Shown: piece after piece, positions 1 to 5,805 of the stretch
Position numbering within the stretch: the first letter of the stretch is position 1
Layout of the letters: the number at the start of each line of letters is the position of its first letter
Origin: Candidatus Saccharimonadota bacterium
GTDB taxonomy: Bacteria > Patescibacteriota > Saccharimonadia > Saccharimonadales > UBA7683
DNA: 9,863 bases
Reading direction: 5' to 3'
NCBI GenBank assembly: GCA_020427905.1
Contig: JAGQNU010000027.1
Location: 1 to 9,863 of the forward strand
Made by a program: the position numbers and the translations under genes
The notes under the pieces: generated by a model
The model's database searches: none
What the model saw: the letters and a program-made list of their open reading frames with translations, nothing else
What the model was told of the DNA's origin: nothing

Positions 1-59
1 GCAATTTCAGGATTGTCTCCTTGTGCTTCTGCTGCTGATTGCTCCATGTCATCGGCCAT
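1..59 (-). CDS. Hypothetical protein, N-terminal 19 codons only (runs off the window)
   Basis: An ATG at 59-57 follows a perfect AAGGAGGTGA ribosome binding site, and the frame stays open to the window edge. The visible start is Met-Ala-Asp-Asp-Met-Glu-Gln-Ser and continues Ala/Glu/Gln-rich and acidic. It has no hydrophobic stretch, so no signal peptide or membrane helix is visible so far. I do not recognise the family from 19 residues. The gene diverges from the marC-like gene across a shared control region. The start is well supported by the ribosome site; the function is unknown. Confidence 0.7.
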   Translation of the reverse strand, partial: MADDMEQSAAEAQGDNPEI

Positions 60-63
60 AGTC

Positions 64-73
64 TCACCTCCTT
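64..73 (-). promoter_or_regulatory. Perfect Shine-Dalgarno site of the edge gene
   Basis: Read on the minus strand this is AAGGAGGTGA, complementary to the usual 16S rRNA 3' tail. It ends 4 bases before the ATG at 59-57 (7 bases from GGAGG). It fixes the start of the edge gene and suggests strong translation unless masked by the upstream complementary segment at 106-112. Confidence 0.8.
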
Positions 74-112
74 GTCGTGGTCTTGGTCTTAATTGTCCTC
101 CTGGCGGAGGTG
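65..112 (-). promoter_or_regulatory. Possible 5'-UTR structure masking the ribosome site
   Basis: In the minus-strand transcript CACCTCC (112-106) can pair over 7 bases with GGAGGTG (71-65), which contains the Shine-Dalgarno core of the edge gene. The same CCTCC can instead pair with GGAGG at 101-97 in a tight hairpin with a 4-base loop (97-110). The two pairings exclude each other, so this could be a translational switch. It is also possible that the complementarity is chance. Seen: the complementarity. Inferred: any regulatory role. Confidence 0.35.
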
Positions 113-129
113 TTATATCTTTAATTGTC
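89..129. repeat. 9-bp direct repeat TTAATTGTC in the divergent control region
   Basis: TTAATTGTC occurs at 89-97 and again at 121-129, 32 bases apart start to start. That is about three helical turns, so both copies would face the same side of the DNA. The first copy lies inside the 5' UTR of the edge gene. It could be a paired operator; short AT-rich repeats also arise by chance. Confidence 0.3.
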
Positions 130-155
130 ACTTTTTAAACCTTAGATGTTATCTG

Positions 156-184
156 ATTATAGATTACCATAAGAGTAATGAAAT
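156..184 (-). promoter_or_regulatory. Weak candidate promoter for the edge gene
   Basis: On the minus strand an exact TATAAT lies at 161-156, with ATTTCA (3 of 6 matches to TTGACA) 17 bases upstream at 184-179. Transcription would start near 149 and give a 5' UTR of about 90 bases that includes the complementary Shine-Dalgarno segments. The -10 is good and the -35 poor, so confidence is modest. Confidence 0.35.
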
Positions 185-198
185 ACAAGTTTGCAACC

Positions 199-227
199 TA
201 GACAGATCAGGGATAAGTAACTATAAT
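199..227 (+). promoter_or_regulatory. Strong sigma70-type promoter for the marC-like gene
   Basis: TAGACA at 199-204 (5 of 6 matches to TTGACA), a 17-base spacer, and exact TATAAT at 222-227. Expected transcription start is about 234-236, coinciding with an ATG at 236-238. The transcript would thus be leaderless or nearly so. This matters for choosing the start of the downstream gene. Confidence 0.65.
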
Positions 228-258
228 CGGCCACTATGCTCGGGTATTATTTCTCTTT

Positions 259-825
259 TTGATCTTGCTAAATCCTATTGCACTCTTCATATATTTGCTC
301 CCTATAAAAAAGGAGCGAGGCATGGGTACGTTTATTCAAGTCCTACTGCGGGCGAGTATTATCTCTGGAGCTATATATGTGCTATTCGCTGTCTTTGGGC
401 AAGCAATATTCCAAGCACTCGGCGTTGATTTTGAGGCATTTAGAGTCTTCGGAGGCATTGTCCTGATAAGCTTTGCCCTCAGCTTTATTCTTCAAGGAAA
501 AAAATCGATGATTACTACTCGAGGTGAGTTGAGCACAATCGCTGCTGAAGTTGCCTTACCATTCATTGTAGGTGCCGGTACGATTACACTCAGCATTCTT
601 GCTGGAGAAGCCCTCAACCCTGCGCGAGGTGCAATAACTATTACTGCTGTGATGATTACAAACTTTGTTGTTGTGATTTGCTTGGCCCTACTGCGTCAAA
701 GTCTGAAACCCAGACTGCAGATTGTGTTTGATAAAAACGCTGAGATACTACTTAGAATTAACGGGTTCATTGTAGGCGCCTATGGTGTTGACCTTATCAT
801 CACCGGCCTTAGATATCTATTTTAA
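259..825 (+). CDS. MarC-family integral membrane protein
   Basis: The product resembles MarC/UPF0056 proteins, multi-pass inner-membrane proteins of unclear transport role. Seen in the translation: an LLNPIALFIYLLP segment near the N-terminus, the later LNPAR repeat of the NP motif typical of this family, a G-G-I-V-L helix, and about six hydrophobic segments. From TTG at 259 it has 188 residues, slightly short of the usual 200 or so, and it would begin inside the first helix without a Shine-Dalgarno site. The frame is open back to a TAA at 214-216 but has no ATG, GTG or TTG before 259. An ATG at 236, right at the predicted transcription start, is one frame off; one extra T in the run at 256-260 would join it. 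The true start is unresolved. The 3' end overlaps the convergent kinase gene by 9 bases. Confidence 0.8.
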   Translation: MILLNPIALFIYLLPIKKERGMGTFIQVLLRASIISGAIYVLFAVFGQAIFQALGVDFEAFRVFGGIVLISFALSFILQGKKSMITTRGELSTIAAEVALPFIVGAGTITLSILAGEALNPARGAITITAVMITNFVVVICLALLRQSLKPRLQIVFDKNAEILLRINGFIVGAYGVDLIITGLRYLF

Positions 826-1818
826 AAGGCTTACTGTTACAGTAGTCTTGCCAGCTTTGCTCGATATTTGAATCGTACCGCCCTGCCGCTCAATTAAGTT
901 TTTAGCTATTGCGAGACCCAGGCCGCACCCCTTGGTGTTGCGCTTACTCCGTGATGTGTCTGCGCGGTAAAAACGGTTGAAGATGTTATCGAGGTCATCC
1001 TTACCAATCGTTGGGCCTGTGCTTGTGACAGAGATGTGTATTGTGTTTCCCTGTTTCTGTGATGCAATCTGCACCACAGATTTTTCGTCGGCATACTTCA
1101 CAGCGTTATCAAGCACGATTGTAAACACCTCTATCAAGCTCGACCTGTGCCCTCGCACTATTTCTGAACGTGCATCTTGCTCAAACGAGATCTCTCGCTT
1201 TTGCGCAATACCACTGACTCGTTTGATTGCTTGACTTATCACTGGTTCAATCTTCACCGGCGTGAGTGTAATACTATCGTCTTCAAGACGTGCCAATTGT
1301 AGCAATCCATCAGTGAGGTCGGTCAATGTGTTCAACTCCTCAAGGTTGCTCTCAAGCACCTTCTTGGCTTCTGAGGCTGAAAGCTTTTTCTGAAGCAAGG
1401 CGACTTCAATTTCGCTCTTCATGGCTGCAATTGGCGTACGGAGCTCGTGGCTAGCGTCTGCCGTAAATTGCTCAAGTGATTTATGCGCCTTCTCAATGGG
1501 CTCGAGACTCTGCTTTGCAAACAGATAGCTCAGTCCACCACCAACAACTAGTACGAGAAGATTTATGAGGATGAGGTTACCAAGCACCCGACTTTCTGCA
1601 TCATCAAGTAGATCGGCGCGACCACTTGCAAGTTGTCGCCTAAAGTCTGCCATTGGTGAATCATCGATCGGATCAACCAAGGACATATTCTGGCGACGGA
1701 AACCACGATCAAGCTCACGGCTTGTTAGGGTATAGACTATGGCACTAAAGAATAAGCTGATGACCATGATGATCACAAGGTACAGCGTCGTCAGGCGCAA
1801 AGTGGTCTTATGAAACAT
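817..1818 (-). CDS. HAMP-less CpxA-like sensor histidine kinase
   Basis: A 333-residue membrane histidine kinase that should autophosphorylate and pass phosphate to the regulator encoded just upstream. Order: TM1 about 8-31, a short outer loop of about 45 residues, TM2 about 78-100, then directly a HisKA helix with the SHELRTP box (His124), no HAMP linker, and a HATPase domain with N-box LDNAVKYA (Asn238) and G2 box GCGLGL (297-302). The G1 box reads STGPTI (266-271), with Ser in place of the usual Asp. I chose the ATG at 1818 over one at 1854 because GGGGG lies just before it and the overlap with the regulator is then 11 bases. The gene runs tail to tail into marC with no terminator between. 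The small outer loop suggests sensing of a membrane or envelope signal. Confidence 0.9.
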   Translation of the reverse strand: MFHKTTLRLTTLYLVIIMVISLFFSAIVYTLTSRELDRGFRRQNMSLVDPIDDSPMADFRRQLASGRADLLDDAESRVLGNLILINLLVLVVGGGLSYLFAKQSLEPIEKAHKSLEQFTADASHELRTPIAAMKSEIEVALLQKKLSASEAKKVLESNLEELNTLTDLTDGLLQLARLEDDSITLTPVKIEPVISQAIKRVSGIAQKREISFEQDARSEIVRGHRSSLIEVFTIVLDNAVKYADEKSVVQIASQKQGNTIHISVTSTGPTIGKDDLDNIFNRFYRADTSRSKRNTKGCGLGLAIAKNLIERQGGTIQISSKAGKTTVTVSLLK

Positions 1819-2500
1819 GCGCCCCCGCTTCACCAAATACATAGCCAAAACCACGCTTTGTTTTAATCAACGACTTAGACTTCTTGAAGGGTTTATCAAT
1901 CTTGTTGCGCAGATACCCAACATAGACCTCTACTGTATTTGGGAGTACATCGGCGTCAAAGTCCCAGACGTGATCAATCAATGTCTGCTTGCTTACAGGT
2001 TGTCCAACGTGTTGCATGAGGTACTCAAGCAAAGCAAACTCCTTCTGGGTAAGTTTGATGTCTTGATCAGCACGCCGAACGGTGGCTTTTATCGTATCAA
2101 GCTCAACGTCTTGATAGTGAAGCGTAGTCCCCTTGGTTTCTGTGGGCCGACGCAGCAGCGCACGCACCCGCGCAATTAACTCGACAAATGAGAATGGCTT
2201 CACGAGGTAATCATCCGCTCCGGCATTCAAACCGGCCGCTCGCTCTAAGACGGTATCTTTTGCGGTTAGAAACAAGACAGGTACGGTCCTGCCTCTCTCA
2301 CGCAGATTCTTGAGCATCGTGACGCCATCCATTTTGGGCATCATTCGGTCTAGAATAATGAGATCGTAGCTCTCCGCCTCTGCTTTTGCCAAGCCATCCT
2401 CACCGTCATGAGCTGTGTCGACCGCATAGCCATGCGTCTCAAGACCACGCTTGAGTGCGCCAGCAATTTTTACTTCGTCATCTACTACGAGTATTCGCAT
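1808..2500 (-). CDS. OmpR/PhoB-family response regulator
   Basis: A 230-residue transcription regulator. The receiver (1-117) has the acidic pair Asp7-Asp8, phospho-acceptor Asp51 in LDRMMP, Thr79 and Lys101 in VKPF, so all catalytic positions are intact. A winged-helix DNA-binding domain (about 130-224) shows LTQKEFALLEYL, the NTVEVYV recognition-helix region and the TKRGFGYVF wing. It overlaps the start of the kinase gene, marking a two-gene operon with its cognate partner. No Shine-Dalgarno site precedes the ATG; instead a -10 hexamer sits 7 bases upstream, so the mRNA is probably leaderless. Likely targets include its own operon or the neighbouring secreted protein, which is inference. 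Confidence 0.95.
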   Translation of the reverse strand: MRILVVDDEVKIAGALKRGLETHGYAVDTAHDGEDGLAKAEAESYDLIILDRMMPKMDGVTMLKNLRERGRTVPVLFLTAKDTVLERAAGLNAGADDYLVKPFSFVELIARVRALLRRPTETKGTTLHYQDVELDTIKATVRRADQDIKLTQKEFALLEYLMQHVGQPVSKQTLIDHVWDFDADVLPNTVEVYVGYLRNKIDKPFKKSKSLIKTKRGFGYVFGEAGAHVS

Positions 2501-2507
2501 ACTTACT

Positions 2508-2513
2508 AGTATA
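2508..2513 (-). promoter_or_regulatory. -10 element of the regulator-kinase operon
   Basis: TATACT on the minus strand (5 of 6 matches to TATAAT), ending 7 bases before the ATG at 2500. Transcription would begin at or next to the A of the start codon, and no ribosome site is present, so a leaderless transcript is implied. No clear -35 lies at 16-18 bases, which would fit a promoter helped by an activator. Confidence 0.5.
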
Positions 2514-2536
2514 CGGGGTTTTCTGAGAACAAACTT

Positions 2537-2566
2537 AAAAGCAGCCGGGGGTTATCGGCTGCTTTT
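2537..2566 (-). terminator. Intrinsic terminator after the secreted protein gene
   Basis: A perfect 11-base inverted repeat (AAAAGCAGCCG and CGGCTGCTTTT) with an 8-base loop, giving a GC-rich stem flanked by an A run and a T run. In the minus direction it follows the stop codon of the secreted protein gene (2596) by about 30 bases and separates that gene from the regulator promoter. It is symmetric enough to act in both directions. Confidence 0.85.
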
Positions 2567-2595
2567 ATCATAAGTTGAGGTTATGGATTATGTGA

Positions 2596-3096
2596 TTATC
2601 TCATCCCGTGTGGGCCCATGCCTCCTTTTCTGCCGCCCATAAAGATACCCTTGAGATCAGAGAGGTCCAGGCCTTGCTCGCTCGCCCACGATTCGAGCTC
2701 GGTGCGGTGCTCCTCATGTTTTGCTTTGCGCTCCTCTGGGGTGAGATCTTTCATCTCATCTCTATTCGATTCACGCTCCTCCTTCAGCTCGGCCAGTTTG
2801 GCCTCAATCGCCGCTTTTTGATCGCTCGTTATAGTACCGTCGTCGACCAAAGCTTGCAGACGCTCAGCAACCTTTTGCTCGCGTTCTGCCTCGTGCTCGC
2901 TGTGTACCTCATCAAATACTTGCTTTACCTCATCTTCATTGAGATTAAATTTTGAGGCAATTTTACTAATGATGTCTGCGGGCCCACCGCCAGCATCACT
3001 CTGTGCAGAAACTGCTGATACGCCGGCTAGGCCACTGAGTCCGACAACACCAGCTGCACTCGCAGCAATGAGTGAATTTTTTAAAGCTTTTTTAAT
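2596..3096 (-). CDS. Small secreted charged helical protein (Spy/CpxP- or DUF2680-like), apparent ATT start
   Basis: 166 residues. Residues 1-31 form a classic Sec signal peptide: a Lys-Lys start, a small hydrophobic Ala/Gly/Val/Leu core and a VSA cleavage site before Gln32. The mature part is strongly charged and helical, with DDGTITSDQK (about 84-93) and LTPEERKAKHEEH, which recall LTxxQ-type Spy/CpxP proteins and DUF2680. It ends in a Gly/Met/Arg-rich tail. The frame has no ATG, GTG or TTG upstream of residue 83; an in-frame TAA lies at 3111-3109. A perfect AAGGAGG (3107-3101) sits 4 bases before ATT at 3096-3094, exactly where the signal peptide begins. Starting at the internal TTG (2850) would remove the signal and half the protein and has no ribosome site. 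Family assignment is tentative; the secreted nature is well supported. Confidence 0.75.
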   Translation of the reverse strand: MKKALKNSLIAASAAGVVGLSGLAGVSAVSAQSDAGGGPADIISKIASKFNLNEDEVKQVFDEVHSEHEAEREQKVAERLQALVDDGTITSDQKAAIEAKLAELKEERESNRDEMKDLTPEERKAKHEEHRTELESWASEQGLDLSDLKGIFMGGRKGGMGPHGMR

Positions 3097-3100
3097 ACGT

Positions 3101-3107
3101 CCTCCTT
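3101..3107 (-). promoter_or_regulatory. Shine-Dalgarno site that points to an ATT start
   Basis: AAGGAGG on the minus strand, 4 bases before ATT at 3096-3094. No canonical start codon is in range in the signal-peptide frame. Upstream, an ATG at 3114-3112 is followed immediately by TAA in the same frame, a start-stop pair that cannot serve as the gene start. Confidence 0.75.
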
Positions 3108-3160
3108 GTTACATGTGGTTGTATGTGGGTTATCCGTTGCACACTTAATTATTTACGCCG

Positions 3161-3236
3161 CTGCGCAGTAGGTGTGTCGATCAACGTTAAGCCCGATAAT
3201 GTGCTTTACTGACGTAGCCAGTAACACCCTTAGGGT
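3161..3236. other. Cluster of short palindromes upstream of the secreted protein gene
   Basis: The intergenic stretch 3097-3264 holds three dyads: CTGCGCAG at 3161-3168, TTACTG-N7-CAGTAA at 3206-3224, and ACCCT-T-AGGGT at 3226-3236. The last two could form weak hairpins ending the six-gene operon, but neither is followed by a T run. They could equally be operators for the secreted protein gene, whose promoter I could not identify clearly in this stretch. Confidence 0.3.
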
Positions 3237-3264
3237 AGCGCTGTATTCTGAATTTTTGCTGAGA

Positions 3265-3816
3265 CTATAATCTAATGTGAATGTGAGTGAAGTGCAGTAA
3301 GAGCACATAGAATATAACTGTCAACACAAACGCACCCAGTGAAAATATCAGCTTAGATCGCTCCTGTCTCAAACGTGATTTCTTATTTTTTGCGTGTGCA
3401 ATGTCTATAGCGTCATCGCCAAGATATATCGACAGGTAGGTCCCAGCCGCTGAGAGTAATACGATAAGACCAAGGGGCCACGGTGTAGTGATTATTTGCT
3501 TGAACAAGTGGAGTAATACCGTTCTGTCATATGTTGCAGGCCACAACGCAAGGCTGGCAATGTTAAGCACAACTGCAAACACCCATACTAATATCTCGGT
3601 GTATATCATCCGCATACCTGTTAGTAAGCGAATCGGGAAGTCAAGTAAAAAGCCGGCATCCGCGATTGGTGTACAGAACACAAAAAACGACCAGCTGAGG
3701 AGTGCGACAAGCACACCACTACTTAACCCAAATTGCAGAACAGAAATAACGAGGTATGCGCTAAAAAGGCTGAGTACGATGAAGAACTTCTCGACACCTT
3801 TTGGTTTTTGCTTCAT
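3265..3816 (-). CDS. Conserved multi-pass membrane protein of unknown function
   Basis: 183 residues with about five hydrophobic helices (11-30, 34-50, 72-92, 114-131, 156-175) and a basic cytoplasmic loop (143-154). A distinctive, well-formed segment, DAGFLLDFPIRLLTG (53-67), and the TTPWPLG and YLGDD motifs look like conserved family signatures. I have an impression of similar proteins in other bacteria but cannot name a family, and no function follows. The ATG overlaps the stop of the preceding gene as ATGA, so it is translationally coupled and is the last gene of the operon. No clear intrinsic terminator follows. Confidence 0.8.
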   Translation of the reverse strand: MKQKPKGVEKFFIVLSLFSAYLVISVLQFGLSSGVLVALLSWSFFVFCTPIADAGFLLDFPIRLLTGMRMIYTEILVWVFAVVLNIASLALWPATYDRTVLLHLFKQIITTPWPLGLIVLLSAAGTYLSIYLGDDAIDIAHAKNKKSRLRQERSKLIFSLGAFVLTVIFYVLLLHFTHIHIRL

Positions 3817-4784
3817 TTTGTTACTGATTTTGTTTTACGCGCTTGAACCAGGTCGTACACTTCACTCAAAACTCCAATACTAATAAACACAGTCCCTGCG
3901 ATAAGTGTGGTGAGCCGTAGATCACGGAGCAGTACATCAGCGACCGCCTCAATAAGCGCCTTACTACTCGCATCGGAGTTTGCGGCAATCTTACTGGGTG
4001 CAGTAGTAACAGCTACCCAGACGAGTAGTAGTCCAACACCGCTCCCCAGAACGATTCGTCGTAGCGTTTTGACGTGATGAACAGATAGCGTGACCGCCAA
4101 TGCGAGGCACACGAGTGCCACGATAATTAGTAGAATTGTGCCTTGTTTAAACAGTTTGTACGCGTTGCGTACACTGGCAAGTCGCTCGCTCTGTAGCTTG
4201 ATGTTGAATGATCTGGAATCAGGCAAGTCGAGACGGGCAATCAATGGTGCGAGTTTAGTATCTTCCAGTAACACAATTGCGCCCGTGATCGTTGGCCCCA
4301 TGTTAAACGTTGCTGTATCTGAATCTGAATCAAGCTGTGTGACCAATTGTTTGTGAGCAGTGCGTATACTGGCGCGCCATAAGGATTGAAATGCCTCAGA
4401 GTCAAGTGTCTGAGAGATTGTCTCGTTGATACTGGTTATTGCGGCTGCTTTCAGCTGTTCATCGGTTTTACCGATACGTTCACCCTCGGGCAGTGTGAAA
4501 GTAGCAAGATCCACACCAGACGCAGACTGTCTAAGCTGTTCATCAACTTTAGTAATAATGAAATCTTTAACGGCATCCTGTTGTGACAATGGCTCAACGG
4601 TGGCCACATAGGTATTTGTGTCGGTTACTGCACGATTAAGCCAGGTTGTCACCACGCCAAATAGAAGCAGCCAAGTCGCAAGCACACCAAAAACGACTGC
4701 AAGTGTCGTCCTAGCATAATGATGTTTTTTTGTTTGCGAATCCTGAGCAGATGTATTTGTAGCCACAAGCCCATTAAACCACAT
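3813..4784 (-). CDS. Membrane protein with a large outer domain, actinobacterial-type
   Basis: 323 residues: a cytoplasmic tail, TM1 at about 27-48, an outer domain of about 165 residues, then TM2 214-234, TM3 243-262 and TM4 290-310. Just after TM1 the segment DTNTYVATVEPLSQQDAVKDFI resembles a recurring motif (D-T-x-x-Y/F-V-x-T-x-x-P-L) that I recall from uncharacterised actinobacterial membrane proteins of the same layout. The function is unknown. The ATG lies 11 bases after the methyltransferase stop and lacks a Shine-Dalgarno site. It could be read by re-initiation, or a GTG at codon 7 could be the real start. The stop overlaps the next gene by ATGA, so the two membrane proteins may form one complex. 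Confidence 0.8.
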   Translation of the reverse strand: MWFNGLVATNTSAQDSQTKKHHYARTTLAVVFGVLATWLLLFGVVTTWLNRAVTDTNTYVATVEPLSQQDAVKDFIITKVDEQLRQSASGVDLATFTLPEGERIGKTDEQLKAAAITSINETISQTLDSEAFQSLWRASIRTAHKQLVTQLDSDSDTATFNMGPTITGAIVLLEDTKLAPLIARLDLPDSRSFNIKLQSERLASVRNAYKLFKQGTILLIIVALVCLALAVTLSVHHVKTLRRIVLGSGVGLLLVWVAVTTAPSKIAANSDASSKALIEAVADVLLRDLRLTTLIAGTVFISIGVLSEVYDLVQARKTKSVTK

Positions 4785-4795
4785 TTAGCAATTAG

Positions 4796-5365
4796 TTACT
4801 TACGAACAATGAGTTGGAATATATGCCAGTGCTTTAGTGAACCATCTCCCTGTGCCATGCTGTCTTTGATTTCTTTGAGTTTGACTGTCTCCAAATCTTC
4901 TACCAACTTCTCCACTTCAGCTTGGGTGTGAAACGTCATCATAGGATTGTCATACCAATCGTCCTCATGCCCAAACAGGTGGAATGCAAATACGCCACCC
5001 TGCTTCAGTGATTGGACTATACGCTCGAATGTTGCCCCAAACGCTTCAGGTGCAATAAACGGTAGGGCAAACATGGCATTTATGTAGTCGAACCGTTCAA
5101 CACCATATTCATAATCCTCCATGGTGCTGATAATCGGGTCAAGTGAGGGTGACCCGACCTGCTCTGCCAAGTTCAGTAGCGAGGGATTTGAATCAATCGC
5201 AACCACACGATGCCCACGGGCCAGCATATCTTTGGTATCAACCAGCGCTCCGGCTGCTACATCAAGACACAGCGAATGCGGGGCAATGAGCTCAACCGCC
5301 TCTTGGTACAATTCCCGCGGAGGATTGTCTTTGGTGTTTTTGTTGAATGTGTCCCAGTCTGTCAT
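4796..5365 (-). CDS. Class I SAM-dependent methyltransferase
   Basis: A 189-residue soluble enzyme expected to transfer a methyl group from S-adenosylmethionine. Seen: motif I LDVAAGALVD (34-43), an acidic strand end VVAIDSNP (Asp58) for the ribose hydroxyls, a motif III-like FDYINAMFALPF (92-103), and a beta strand GGVFAFHLFG (123-132) typical of the fold. Motif I has AAGAL instead of the usual GxGxG, so cofactor binding may differ. The substrate is unknown; it broadly resembles small-molecule (TehB-like) methyltransferases, which have a C-terminal HWHxF-type strand. An AGAGAGAGGAT ribosome site lies in the 9-base gap after the Nudix gene. The position between Nudix and membrane genes suggests one shared pathway. 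Confidence 0.87.
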   Translation of the reverse strand: MTDWDTFNKNTKDNPPRELYQEAVELIAPHSLCLDVAAGALVDTKDMLARGHRVVAIDSNPSLLNLAEQVGSPSLDPIISTMEDYEYGVERFDYINAMFALPFIAPEAFGATFERIVQSLKQGGVFAFHLFGHEDDWYDNPMMTFHTQAEVEKLVEDLETVKLKEIKDSMAQGDGSLKHWHIFQLIVRK

Positions 5366-5374
5366 ATCCTCTCT

Positions 5375-5794
5375 CTACTTCTTTAAGATGCCCCGCTTTA
5401 TCAGGTCTGGGATAATCTTGTTACGAACTATCAGTGAAACCCTATTGTTCTCGGCATCTTCTGCGCCAATCCAGTGGAGATATTGCATCTCAGTTGATGG
5501 CTGGGGATCACCAATAAGTTTACCTGAGTACAACTGGATTGATACGTCGCGATCGGGCCTGCCAGCAGCAACATCAACGTACTCACCAACAAACTCTAGG
5601 CTTGCTAGATCGACTTTGCAGTTTAGCTCCTCCTTCACCTCGTTGGTCAGACACTCCTCTACCGTTGGCTCGTCAAACTGCCCACCTGGCATAATGTATT
5701 CTGCTGTGACATTTTGTGAATACTTCTGGCACACCAAAAATTTGTTGCCTTTATCGTTCAGGACGAGCAAACCAATTTTGTTATAAAACGCCAT
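5375..5794 (-). CDS. Nudix hydrolase with a divergent Nudix box
   Basis: 139 residues, the usual size of a single-domain Nudix enzyme, which hydrolyses nucleoside-diphosphate-linked compounds with a divalent metal. The box is at 37-58: after PGG (36-38) comes NEVKEELN (51-58), so the metal-binding Glu52, Glu55 and Glu56 are kept. The box is one residue shorter than the consensus, and Arg (in RExxEE) and the final Gly are both Asn. Activity is probable but specificity cannot be read. It starts 11 bases after the receiver gene, with a TAAGGT ribosome site, and precedes the methyltransferase. It may clear or process a nucleotide used in the same pathway. Confidence 0.88.
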   Translation of the reverse strand: MAFYNKIGLLVLNDKGNKFLVCQKYSQNVTAEYIMPGGQFDEPTVEECLTNEVKEELNCKVDLASLEFVGEYVDVAAGRPDRDVSIQLYSGKLIGDPQPSTEMQYLHWIGAEDAENNRVSLIVRNKIIPDLIKRGILKK

Positions 5795-5805
5795 GACCTT
5801 ACCAG

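Noticed and set aside
93..428. A 111-codon plus-strand frame overlapping the marC start
   Set aside because: It starts at TTG inside the control region, its product is Cys/Ser/Tyr-rich without family character, and it overlaps a clear MarC frame.
831..846. Small hairpin TACTG-TTA-CAGTA as a terminator between marC and the kinase
   Set aside because: The stem is only 5 bases, has no T run in either direction, and lies inside the kinase coding sequence.
1819..1854. A 12-codon N-terminal extension of the CpxA-like kinase
   Set aside because: The ATG at 1818 has GGGGG just upstream and gives a typical short N-terminus before TM1; the extension is basic and lies within the regulator gene.
2596..2850. 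An 84-residue gene starting at TTG 2850
   Set aside because: It has no ribosome site, and the same frame continues upstream through a clean signal peptide to an AAGGAGG site. The short version is the C-terminal half of the secreted protein.
5121..5786. A 221-codon open frame on the plus strand
   Set aside because: It lies opposite the methyltransferase and Nudix genes, whose motifs are clear. Its product is Ser/Arg-rich without recognisable domains, so it is a shadow.
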